Positions 1-6,148 of a stretch of DNA of 6,227 bases are shown here, piece by piece. Numbering within the stretch: position 1 is the stretch's first letter; the number at the start of each line of letters is the position of its first letter. The notes beneath the pieces were generated by a model. The model was not told the DNA's origin. It worked only from the letters and a program-made list of their open reading frames with translations, and did not search any database. This DNA is from Actinotalea sp. (GTDB lineage: Bacteria > Actinomycetota > Actinomycetes > Actinomycetales > Cellulomonadaceae), in contig JACIXM010000363.1 of assembly GCA_014360395.1 (NCBI GenBank), positions 1 to 6,227 of the forward strand, given 5' to 3'. The position numbers and the translations under genes are program-made.

Positions 1-1263
1 GGCCGCCCGCAGGATCCCCGCCGAGCGGCGCTCGGCGGTCCAGATCCAGCCGAAGCGGTCCACGGACGGGTCGACGAGCCCGGCGCCCTCCAGGACCGGC
101 ACCGGTGCTGACCCGTCGTCAGGCACGACGGCGACCCGCGTGCTGCCGAGCCGGACCGCGACCAGCCCGTCACCGGGCTGCAGGGCCGGACCGGCGGCCT
201 CGGGCCCGAAGGGCGCGAGGCCCGGCACCGGGACCACCTCGCCGCGCTCCAGGAGCCCCAGCACGCCGTCGACCAGCACGTACGGCCCCGGGCCGGGCAC
301 CGGGTTCACCGTGAGCTCGGGCACCGACGGGTGGTCGACGGGCGCGCCGGCGATGAGCATCTTCACGTCGTTGACCAGGACTCCCTGCTGGCGCATGAGG
401 GTCGCGTCGAGCTGGGCCTGCAGGAGCGCCCGCTCCGACGCCGAGGCGAGCCGGGCCTCGACGCTGAGGTCGACCTGGGCGACGCCCCGGTCCACCGTGA
501 CCGCGGTCGTGCTGAGCCGGGCCCCCTCCGGCACGCCGGTCCGGACCGCGTCGCGCAGCCACGGGGACGGCCCGGCCAGCAGCGCCTCGACCGCCGCGGT
601 GGCCTGGTTCCGGGTCGCGAACCACCGCACGTCGGGGACGAGGTACTCCAGGTCCGTGGTCGCGAAGTAGACAGGTGTCCGGCGGAAGAACTGCTCGAAC
701 GTCGGGGAGGACAGCAGCACGCCGTCCTCCAGCGCGGAGATCCGCCACTGCCCGCCGCCGTCCTGCTCGAGCTCGAAGGCCACCTCCGCGCGGGTGGACG
801 GCGGCGCCTCCGTCAGGCGCCCGCCGGAGTCGATGGTCGAGGCGACCGGCACGGTGACCAGCACGGTGCCGTCCTCCTGACGCACGATGTCCGGGCCACC
901 GCCCTGGTAGACGACGGCGCGCGCCCGGGGGTCCCACCCCGAGGAGGCCTGGAAGGCGAGGAACTGCCGGGCGGTCGCGAACTCGTCGAAGATGCCCGCG
1001 TCGACCGCACGCAGGAAGCCCCCGACGATCTGCTCCGGCGAGGCGTTCGGCTCCGGCTCGATGGCCAGCGGCACGGGCGCGCCGGGCTGGCGCACCACCA
1101 CCTCGCCGGTGCCGATCGGCCCCGACGTGGGGATCGTCGCGCACCCCGCGAGCGCGGCGACGGCGGACACGACCGCCAGCGCCAGACCGCGCCCGCGCAG
1201 CACGCGCCCGGGCCGGCCGGGCACCGCGGTGCCGGCCGCGTCCCTCGTCCGCCACCCGCGCAT
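1..1263 (-). CDS. lpqB: LpqB family lipoprotein, MtrB accessory protein (partial, C-terminus off the left edge)
   Basis: The frame is open for 421 codons from an ATG to the window edge with no stop, so the 3' end is missing; family members are usually near 550-600 residues. Residues 27-41 form a lipoprotein signal: a hydrophobic stretch ending in the lipobox LAGC, with Cys41 as the expected lipidated residue. The N-terminus before it is Arg-rich. Residues about 50-185 match the LpqB N-terminal region. Residues about 200-310 resemble a GerMN (spore-germination type) domain, including AVEALLAGPSPWLRDAV. After that the start of a beta-propeller-like C-terminal region is visible. In mycobacteria LpqB sits outside the membrane and modulates MtrB and thereby MtrA phosphorylation. 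The start is supported by GGAGG four bases upstream and by a one-base overlap (TGATG) with the mtrB stop, implying coupled translation. Identification rests on both sequence character and the mtrAB context. Confidence 0.93.
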   Translation of the reverse strand, partial: MRGWRTRDAAGTAVPGRPGRVLRGRGLALAVVSAVAALAGCATIPTSGPIGTGEVVVRQPGAPVPLAIEPEPNASPEQIVGGFLRAVDAGIFDEFATARQFLAFQASSGWDPRARAVVYQGGGPDIVRQEDGTVLVTVPVASTIDSGGRLTEAPPSTRAEVAFELEQDGGGQWRISALEDGVLLSSPTFEQFFRRTPVYFATTDLEYLVPDVRWFATRNQATAAVEALLAGPSPWLRDAVRTGVPEGARLSTTAVTVDRGVAQVDLSVEARLASASERALLQAQLDATLMRQQGVLVNDVKMLIAGAPVDHPSVPELTVNPVPGPGPYVLVDGVLGLLERGEVVPVPGLAPFGPEAAGPALQPGDGLVAVRLGSTRVAVVPDDGSAPVPVLEGAGLVDPSVDRFGWIWTAERRSAGILRAA

Positions 1264-3002
1264 CACGCCTCCAGCCGGTCGAGGTCGGGCACGGCCGCCG
1301 GGTCGAGCTCGTGCGGTCGCGCGGCGGGGGCGACCGGTGGCGGCGCGTCCTGGGCCGGGGACGCAGGGGCGGGGACCAGGGGCAGCGGCGAGGACGTGAG
1401 CGTGATCCCCGCCCGCCGCGGGACCGTGAGCCGGAAGCAGGCGCCACGGGAGGGGCGGCCCCAGGCCTCCAGCCACCCGCCGTGGAGGTGGGCGTCCTCG
1501 ACCGCGATGGCCAGGCCGAGCCCGGTTCCCCCCGTGGTCCGGGCCCGGGCGGGGTCGGCACGCCAGAAGCGGTCGAAGACGTGCTCCACCTCCTCGGGGG
1601 TCATCCCGACCCCGTGGTCGCGCACGGTCACGGCCACCGCCTCGGGGTCGCCCGCGAGGCGGACGTCGACGGGGTGGCCGTCGGCGTGCTCGACCGCGTT
1701 GACCAGCAGGTTGCGCAGGATGCGCTCGATGCGTCGCGGGTCGACGTCGGCCACGGTCGGTTCCGCCGGCATGTCCACGCTCAGCCACACGCCGCGGCGC
1801 TCCGCGACGACCAGGACGTGCTCGACCGCCGCTGTGACGACGTCCCGCAGGTCGCGGCGCTCGGCGTCGAGCATCGCCGCCCCGGCGTCGAACCGGCTGA
1901 TCTCGAGCAGGTCGGCCAGGAGCGCCTCGAACCGGTCCAGCTGTGCCGTGAGCAGCTCCGAGGACCGGCGCGCCGCTGGATCGAGCTCGTCGCGGGACGC
2001 ATGGATGACCTCGGCGGCCATGCGGACCGTGGTCAGCGGGGTCCGCAGCTCGTGCGAGACGTCCGAGACGAACCGGCGCTGGAGGTGGGAGAGCTCCTCC
2101 ATCCGGACGATCTGGTCCTGCAGGCTCTCGGCCATCTCGTTGAAGGAGCGCGCGAGCGTCGCCATCTCGTCGACGCCCTTGACGCGCATGCGTTCGGTGA
2201 GATGGCCGTCCGCCAGGCGCTCGGCGACCCGTGCGGCGCTGCGCACCGGGCGGACCGCCTGGCGGGTCACGAGCCAGGTCATCGCCCCGACGAGCACGAC
2301 CAGCCCGATCCCGGCGATGGCGAGGACCTGCTGCACGAACGCCAGGGTCTGCTGCTGGGCGGAGACGTCGTAGAGGTAGTAGAGCTCGTACCGGCCGACC
2401 GCGGGCACCTCCACGACCGAGCCGACGAGCACGCCCGGGACCAGCTCGCCACCGTCGGCGTCCGGGATCCCGACCGGCATCCACTGCTGGGCCTGGGCGC
2501 CGCGGACGGCCTCCCGCAGCTCCTCGGTGATGAGGTCACCCAGGTCCACGCCGCCGGCCTCGCTGGAGGTCGACACGTCGTTGACCAGGAGCGGAGGGGC
2601 GTCACCGGGCGAACGCCGCAGGAAGACCTCGCGCTCGCCCGAGCCGCCGAGGGCGAGGGCCGGGACGAGGTCGTAGAAGAGCGTCTGCAGCTCCGGCCCG
2701 GTCGAGGCGGTGGACGCGCTGAAGGTCGCCTGGGCGGCCTCGGTCGACCGGGCGGTCTCCTCGAGGATCTGGGCGACCCGCTGCTCGTACAGCCCGTCCC
2801 GGATGGCCCCGGACAGGAAGCCGCCGAGCGCGGCGACGGCGAGGATGCCGACGACGAGCGTCGACGTGATGACGCGGAGCTGCAGGGACGCGCGGAAGCG
2901 GTGGACCACGGCGCGGACGCCGCGGCGCACGCGCAGGGCGGCGACCCGCAGCGCCCGCCCGGGACGCGCGGCCGTCCCGTCCCTCCGTCCCTCCCCCGTC
3001 AC
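1263..3002 (-). CDS. mtrB: MtrB, membrane sensor histidine kinase of the MtrAB two-component system
   Basis: This 579-residue kinase autophosphorylates and transfers phosphate to MtrA. From the GTG start the order is: basic N-terminus; TM1 about 44-65; extracytoplasmic sensor region about 66-221; TM2 about 222-245; HAMP about 246-300; dimerisation and phosphoacceptor segment with SDVSHELRTPL (His317); N box RNLLVNAVEHA (Asn435); G1 box DHGVG (Asp462); F box FDRFWRADPAR (from Phe476); and G2 box GGTGLGLAI (491 on). All catalytic motifs are intact. Residues about 530-579 form a Pro/Ala-rich tail beyond the ATPase domain. The frame is open further upstream to an ATG at 3056, which would overlap mtrA by 38 bases. 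I chose GTG at 3002 because AGGAG (minus strand, 3014-3010) lies seven bases before it and it starts 16 bases after the mtrA stop. Length fits the family (567 residues in M. tuberculosis). Confidence 0.96.
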   Translation of the reverse strand: MTGEGRRDGTAARPGRALRVAALRVRRGVRAVVHRFRASLQLRVITSTLVVGILAVAALGGFLSGAIRDGLYEQRVAQILEETARSTEAAQATFSASTASTGPELQTLFYDLVPALALGGSGEREVFLRRSPGDAPPLLVNDVSTSSEAGGVDLGDLITEELREAVRGAQAQQWMPVGIPDADGGELVPGVLVGSVVEVPAVGRYELYYLYDVSAQQQTLAFVQQVLAIAGIGLVVLVGAMTWLVTRQAVRPVRSAARVAERLADGHLTERMRVKGVDEMATLARSFNEMAESLQDQIVRMEELSHLQRRFVSDVSHELRTPLTTVRMAAEVIHASRDELDPAARRSSELLTAQLDRFEALLADLLEISRFDAGAAMLDAERRDLRDVVTAAVEHVLVVAERRGVWLSVDMPAEPTVADVDPRRIERILRNLLVNAVEHADGHPVDVRLAGDPEAVAVTVRDHGVGMTPEEVEHVFDRFWRADPARARTTGGTGLGLAIAVEDAHLHGGWLEAWGRPSRGACFRLTVPRRAGITLTSSPLPLVPAPASPAQDAPPPVAPAARPHELDPAAVPDLDRLEA

Positions 3003-3009
3003 CGGCCCG

Positions 3010-3014
3010 CTCCT
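3010..3014 (-). promoter_or_regulatory. Ribosome binding site of mtrB
   Basis: On the minus strand AGGAG stands seven bases before the GTG at 3002, in the 16-base gap after the mtrA stop codon (3021-3019). It is the reason for preferring this start over the in-frame ATG at 3056, which lies inside the mtrA coding sequence. Confidence 0.75.
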
Positions 3015-3018
3015 GCCG

Positions 3019-3702
3019 TCACGAGCCGCCGGTACCCGCCTTGTAGCCCACGCCACGCACGGTCACGACGATCTCGGGGTGCTCCGGGTCGTGCTCGATC
3101 TTCGACCGGAGTCGCTGGACGTGGACGTTGACCAGACGGGTGTCCGCCGCGTGCCGGTAGCCCCACACGCGCTCGAGGAGCACCTCCCGCGTGAAGACCT
3201 GCCACGGCTTGCGGGCCAGCGCGACGAGGAGGTCGAACTCCAACGGGGTCAGGGGGATCACGGTGCCGTCCCGCGTGACCCGGTGACCCGTGACGTCGAT
3301 CTCCAGGTCGCCGATCGTCAGGTGCTCGGGCGTGGGCTCGTCGGTGCGGCGCAGCCGGGCCCGGACCCGCGCGATGAGCTCCTTGGGCTTGAACGGCTTG
3401 GGGATGTAGTCGTCCGCGCCGGACTCCAGGCCGAGCACGACGTCGACCGTGTCGCTCTTCGCGGTGAGCATCACGATCGGCACGCCGGACTCCGCGCGGA
3501 TCAGCCGGCAGATCTCCGTGCCGTCCTTGCCCGGCAGCATCAGGTCCAGGAGCACCAGGTCCGGCTGACCGCTGCGGAAGGCCGCGAGCGCCTCGTCGCC
3601 GTGGTCGCAGAACAGGGGCTCGAAACCCTCCGAGCGCAGGACGATGCCGATCATCTCGGCCAGCGCGACGTCGTCGTCGACCACGAGGATGCGTCCCTTC
3701 AT
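3019..3702 (-). CDS. mtrA: MtrA, OmpR/PhoB-family DNA-binding response regulator
   Basis: A 227-residue regulator whose phosphorylated form binds promoter DNA. The receiver domain spans about residues 3-117: acidic pocket Asp9-Asp11 in ILVVDDD, phosphoacceptor Asp53 in LLDLMLPG, Thr80 and Lys102 (KPF). The winged-helix DNA-binding domain spans about 127-224, with LTPLEFDLLVALARKP, GYRHAADTRLVNVHVQRLRSK and the terminal TVRGVGYKAG. These stretches are close to those I remember from mycobacterial MtrA (for example MLTAK.DTVDVVLGLESGADDYI.KPFKPKEL), which separates it from generic PhoB-like regulators. In M. tuberculosis MtrA controls genes for cell-wall hydrolysis, division and oriC-related functions. 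The ATG at 3702 is the earliest possible start, because an in-frame TGA lies at 3717-3715 and no start codon falls between them. Its Shine-Dalgarno is poor: GGGG ends only two bases before the ATG. mtrA is first in the mtrA-mtrB-lpqB operon. Confidence 0.98.
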   Translation of the reverse strand: MKGRILVVDDDVALAEMIGIVLRSEGFEPLFCDHGDEALAAFRSGQPDLVLLDLMLPGKDGTEICRLIRAESGVPIVMLTAKSDTVDVVLGLESGADDYIPKPFKPKELIARVRARLRRTDEPTPEHLTIGDLEIDVTGHRVTRDGTVIPLTPLEFDLLVALARKPWQVFTREVLLERVWGYRHAADTRLVNVHVQRLRSKIEHDPEHPEIVVTVRGVGYKAGTGGS

Positions 3703-3722
3703 GGCCCCATGGTGTCACCCCG

Positions 3723-3742
3723 GCCTGACACCGCTGTCAGGC
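3723..3742. promoter_or_regulatory. Perfect inverted repeat upstream of mtrA (candidate operator or 5'-UTR hairpin)
   Basis: GCCTGACA and TGTCAGGC are exact reverse complements separated by CCGC: eight paired bases around a four-base centre, ending 20 bases before the mtrA ATG. The core TGTCA recurs at 3713-3717 inside GGTGTCACC. Three copies of one pentamer in 27 bases suggest binding sites for a regulator, possibly MtrA itself. If the mtrA transcript begins upstream, the same bases would form a hairpin near the ribosome entry site. There is no U-run, so a terminator is unlikely. The symmetry is seen; the function is inferred. Confidence 0.45.
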
Positions 3743-3844
3743 AGGCCGACCGTCGAGCCCGGCCACCCTCCGCAACGGGGGAAGGTCCACCCGTGCGGAG
3801 CAGCGCCGCGGCGCGCCGGAGCGGTCGGGCGCGACACCCGGGGT

Positions 3845-3865
3845 GCCGCGCCGGAGCCGCGCCGG
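3845..3865. repeat. Short tandem direct repeat, 10-bp unit with 11-bp period
   Basis: GCCGCGCCGG occurs at 3845-3854 and again at 3856-3865 with a single A between them. The period of about one helical turn would put both copies on the same DNA face, and the pair sits 20 bases upstream of the possible -10 CACGAT. In DNA this GC-rich a chance repeat of low-complexity bases is quite possible. Confidence 0.35.
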
Positions 3866-3933
3866 TCGCGTCACCGGGTCGTGGCACGATGGGCGCCGCG
3901 GCTCGCTCACGCCGCACCGTGCCGCAGCGTCCA

Positions 3934-3940
3934 GGGGAGG
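3934..3940 (+). promoter_or_regulatory. Ribosome binding site deciding the start of the membrane-domain gene
   Basis: GGGGAGG lies four bases before the GTG at 3945. It is the strongest Shine-Dalgarno in the region and favours this GTG over the in-frame ATG at 3843, 102 bases upstream. That ATG would add 34 residues encoded by the intergenic DNA. Confidence 0.7.
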
Positions 3941-3944
3941 AACC

Positions 3945-5498
3945 GTGACGGGGACCGGCGACGCCGACCGTGACGACCGCGGTCGGCGCGACGACGGCGC
4001 GACGCCCGAGCCCGCCCCCACCGGTTGGGGCGACGCGACGTGGCCGGGGTCGGACGCGATCGGCTACGGGCCGTCGCCCACCGCCCCGCAGTACGGGCAG
4101 GGTCAGCCGGGGGCGCCCCAGTACGGGGCACCCCAGTACGGCGCACCGCAGTACGGGGCGCCCCAGTACGGCGCCGCCCCGCAGGCCCGCCCCGCCGGCC
4201 AGCCCCGGGACGAGCAGCCCCGGTTCAGGCAGCCCGCCGACGGCAGCCCGCAGGACCCGGCCCAGCACGACGGGCAGGGCCCGCAGCACGGCACGCCGCA
4301 GTACCCGGCCCCGCAGTACCCGGCCCCGCAGTACCCGCCCCAGCAGGACGGCGCGCCCCAGTACGGCACACCCCAGTACGGCGCACCCCAGTACGGCGCA
4401 CCGCAGTACGGCGCCCAGCAGTACCCACCCCAGCAGTACCCACCCCAGGGCTACGGCGCAGCCCAGTACGGGCAGCAGTACGGACAGCCCCGGTACGGGA
4501 CGCCCGACGCCGGCGCGTTCCGACCGCCGCCGGTCCAGCCCGGCATCATCCCGCTACGGCCCCTGAGCATGACCGAGATCTACGACGGCGCCTTCCGGGC
4601 GATCCGGGCCAACCCCCGCGTCATGTTCGGGTTCTCCGCCGTGGTGGTCCTGGCCATGAGCGTGCTGGGCGCGCTGACGCAGTGGGCGCTCCTTCCCGCG
4701 TTCCTGCGTGCGGCGGCCGGGACGACTGCGGACCTGGACCCGACCGGCCAGCTCGGCGTCACCGAGGCCTTCGCCGGCAGCCTGGCGACGGTCGGGCTGC
4801 TGCCCTGGTTGCTCGTGGCCGGCGCCGTCCTGACCGGACTGCTCACCGGGTCGGTGAGCCGGTCGGTGATCGGCCAGAAGGTCACGGTCGCCGAGCTCTG
4901 GCACCGGCACTGGCGGCGCACCCTCCTGCTGCTCGTCCTGGCGATCCTGCAGATGGTGGCGCTCGTCGTGCTGGCCGTCGGCGTCGTCGGCGTCGTCGCG
5001 GTGCTCGCGGCCGCGGACCAGCCCGGGCTCGCCGTCGCCGCGCTCCTGGTGCTCGGCCCGGCCGCGATCGCCCTCGGCGTGTGGATCGGCTTCCGCCTCC
5101 TGCTGCTGCCGCCGGCGCTCGTGCTGGAGGGCAACGGTGTGTGGGCGACCGTCAAGCGGGCCTGGCGGCTGACCCGGGGCAGCTTCTGGCGGATCCTCGG
5201 CATCTACCTGCTGGCGTCGGTCGTCGTCGCCATCGTCGGCCAGGTGCTCGCCGTCCCGGTGTCGGTCGTCGCGATGATCGCCAACCCCGACCCGACCTCC
5301 CCGGTGTTCCTGTTCAGCACCACCCTGCTCAGCGGGCTGGTCCAGGCGATCTCGACCGTGTTCCTCGCCGCCGTCGTCGCGCTGCTGTACATCGACCTGC
5401 GGATCCGACGGGAGGGTCTGGACGTCGACCTGGCCCGCGCCGCCGAAGCCGCCGCCCGGGCGGACGCCGACGACGCCTCCCCGCCCGGTCGGCCGTGA
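3945..5498 (+). CDS. Glycerophosphoryl diester phosphodiesterase membrane-domain protein with QY-rich N-terminal tail
   Basis: A 517-residue integral membrane protein. Residues 1-46 are polar and acidic/basic. Residues 47-76 and 117-180 carry APQYG-type pentapeptides, with 16 Gln-Tyr steps in the tail. From about 205 the protein resembles the GPDPase_memb family, beginning with LRPLSMTEIYDGAFRAIRAN. Six hydrophobic segments follow: about 228-250, 279-302, 327-355, 361-388, 417-445 and 454-484. Positive residues flank them (RAIRANPR before TM1; the HRHWRR loop; VKRAWRLTRG; RIRRE after TM6), predicting both ends in the cytoplasm. The family name comes from a membrane region found in some phosphodiesterases, but this protein has no GDPD catalytic domain, so enzymatic activity should not be assumed. 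Its biological role is unknown. It starts an operon with the DUF4129 gene; its stop overlaps that gene's GTG by four bases. It may share regulation with divergent mtrA. Confidence 0.85.
   Translation: MTGTGDADRDDRGRRDDGATPEPAPTGWGDATWPGSDAIGYGPSPTAPQYGQGQPGAPQYGAPQYGAPQYGAPQYGAAPQARPAGQPRDEQPRFRQPADGSPQDPAQHDGQGPQHGTPQYPAPQYPAPQYPPQQDGAPQYGTPQYGAPQYGAPQYGAQQYPPQQYPPQGYGAAQYGQQYGQPRYGTPDAGAFRPPPVQPGIIPLRPLSMTEIYDGAFRAIRANPRVMFGFSAVVVLAMSVLGALTQWALLPAFLRAAAGTTADLDPTGQLGVTEAFAGSLATVGLLPWLLVAGAVLTGLLTGSVSRSVIGQKVTVAELWHRHWRRTLLLLVLAILQMVALVVLAVGVVGVVAVLAAADQPGLAVAALLVLGPAAIALGVWIGFRLLLLPPALVLEGNGVWATVKRAWRLTRGSFWRILGIYLLASVVVAIVGQVLAVPVSVVAMIANPDPTSPVFLFSTTLLSGLVQAISTVFLAAVVALLYIDLRIRREGLDVDLARAAEAAARADADDASPPGRP
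4083..4172 (+). repeat. APQYG pentapeptide repeat, block 1
   Basis: The DNA encodes one APQYG unit, then GQGQPG, then four perfect tandem APQYG units (residues 57-76) with a 15-base period. Every Gln-Tyr step is written CAGTAC, while the Pro and Gly codons vary at the third base (CCC/CCG, GGG/GGC). The array is therefore repetitive at DNA level but has begun to drift. Confidence 0.85.
4293..4472 (+). repeat. (A/T/P)PQY(G/P) pentapeptide repeat, block 2
   Basis: Twelve consecutive five-residue steps (residues 117-176), mostly of the form xPQYG or xPQYP with variants such as PQQDG, AQQYP, PPQGYG and AAQYG, then QQYGQ. A stretch of about 40 residues without the motif (77-116, rich in Pro, Gln, Arg and Asp) separates it from block 1. 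CAGTAC is again the invariant core, with a 15-base period. The array is prone to slippage, so length differences between strains are expected. Confidence 0.85.
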
Positions 5499-6148
5499 TC
5501 CGTCCGGGGGGTGTGCTGCGGGACGTCCCCGTCGAGCCGGACGCCGCCACGGCCCGACGGTGGGCGGAGATCGAGCTCAGCGACCCGGTCTACACCGAGC
5601 GCCCGAACCTGCTCCTGGAGGCCCTGCGGTGGCTCGGCGAGCGCTTCGCCGAGCTCCAGGTCTCGGCGACGGACGTCGACCCGAGGTTCGCCGCCCTGGT
5701 CCTGACGACCGCGGTCGTCGTCGCCGCCGTCGTGGCGCTGGCGGTCGCCGGGCCCGTCCGTCGCGCGCGCCGGGACGCCCGGGCCTCCGTCGACGTGTTC
5801 GGCGACGACACGCGCACCGCCGCCGAGCTCCGGTCGAGCGCCGACGCCCTGGCCGCCGCGGGCGACTGGTCCGGCGCCGTGCTGGACCGGTTCCGCGCCG
5901 TCCTGCGCTCCCTGGAGGAGCGCGTGATCCTCGAGGAACGGCCCGGGCGCACCGCTCACGAGGGAGCGCAGGAGGCGGGGGCGCGGCTGCCGGGCTGCGC
6001 GGCGGAGCTCGCGGCCGCGGCGCGGCTCTTCGACGACGTCTGCTACGGGGACGCCGAGGCCGACGCCGACGACGACGCCCGGCTGCGGGAGCTCGACCGC
6101 AGGACCACCGCCGAGCGACCTGTGGCAGCTCTGGAGCCCGCGCCGTGA
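5495..6148 (+). CDS. DUF4129 domain-containing single-pass membrane protein
   Basis: A 217-residue protein of unknown role. Residues 1-65 are soluble, with a helical segment about 37-55 (NLLLEALRWLGERFAEL). One strongly hydrophobic helix lies at about 66-86, followed by Arg-rich residues 89-96 that place the C-terminal part in the cytoplasm. Residues about 110-205 fit DUF4129: AAGDWSGAVLDRFRAVLRSLEER, then RPGRTAHE and a late AARLFDDVCYG, which are the recurrent marks of this domain. DUF4129 is also found at the C-terminus of TgpA-type membrane transglutaminase-like proteins, but no transglutaminase core is present here. The GTG at 5495 overlaps the upstream TGA as GTGA and has no Shine-Dalgarno, so translation probably depends on coupling; a GTG at 5513 is a weaker alternative. 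The stop overlaps the next start in the same way. The acidic run near 186-194 (DAEADADDD) is notable. Confidence 0.85.
   Translation: MIRPGGVLRDVPVEPDAATARRWAEIELSDPVYTERPNLLLEALRWLGERFAELQVSATDVDPRFAALVLTTAVVVAAVVALAVAGPVRRARRDARASVDVFGDDTRTAAELRSSADALAAAGDWSGAVLDRFRAVLRSLEERVILEERPGRTAHEGAQEAGARLPGCAAELAAAARLFDDVCYGDAEADADDDARLRELDRRTTAERPVAALEPAP

Larger units (their letters stand above)
3703..3944. other. Divergent intergenic region between mtrA and the right-hand membrane operon
   Basis: These 242 bases must hold the promoters of two divergent operons. Seen directly: an 8-bp inverted repeat at 3723-3742; an imperfect copy of its core, GGTGTCACC, at 3711-3719; a 12-bp palindrome GCGCCGCGGCGC at 3803-3814; CACCC-g-GGGTG at 3835-3845; and a direct repeat GCCGCGCCGG at 3845-3854 and 3856-3865. 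For the plus strand, CACGAT at 3885-3890 within GTGGCACGATGG is a possible actinobacterial -10, 54 bases before the GTG, but no convincing -35 stands 17 bases upstream. For mtrA I see no clear -10. No small gene is convincing here; open frames crossing it are artefacts of high GC. Confidence 0.7.

Noticed and set aside
170..1561. Minus-strand 463-codon frame overlapping lpqB and the end of mtrB
   Set aside because: It is a shifted frame of lpqB/mtrB, Arg/Gly/Pro-rich, without domain character. The true lpqB frame is open from 1263 to the window edge with a lipobox and a ribosome site.
331..3131. Very long plus-strand open frames (680 and 606 codons) opposite lpqB and mtrB
   Set aside because: Their translations are Arg/Gly/Pro/Asp-rich low-complexity sequence with no recognisable domain, as expected from antisense frames in very GC-rich genes. 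The minus-strand frames encode complete, motif-bearing LpqB and MtrB.
2999..3718. Minus-strand 239-codon frame covering mtrA
   Set aside because: It is out of frame with the MtrA translation; its ATG at 3718-3710 region merely precedes the real one and the product is Arg-rich without motifs.
3723..3742. Rho-independent terminator between the divergent operons
   Set aside because: It lies between two divergent starts, where no transcript needs to end, and has no following T-run on either strand.
3803..3814. 12-bp palindrome GCGCCGCGGCGC as an operator
   Set aside because: Pure G/C palindromes of this size are expected by chance in DNA of this composition; no second copy is nearby to support a role.
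3843..3944. N-terminal extension of the membrane-domain protein from the ATG at 3843
   Set aside because: The added 34 residues are Arg/Gly-rich intergenic-like sequence, and the strong GGGGAGG immediately before GTG 3945 marks the better start.
4103..4443. Minus-strand Gly/Tyr/Cys-rich short frames (for example WGAPYCGAPYWGAP) opposite the repeat
   Set aside because: They are the antisense reading of the APQYG-coding repeats and have no independent start context.
4083..4472. CRISPR array or iteron-type origin
   Set aside because: The period is 15 bases with no spacers, it lies wholly in frame inside a coding sequence, and it translates to a clean pentapeptide repeat.
4025..5494. Upstream continuation of the DUF4129 reading frame through the membrane-domain gene
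   Set aside because: The frame is open by chance; its translation is repetitive Arg/Pro/Ala sequence. The DUF4129 protein only becomes domain-like after the GTGA junction at 5495.
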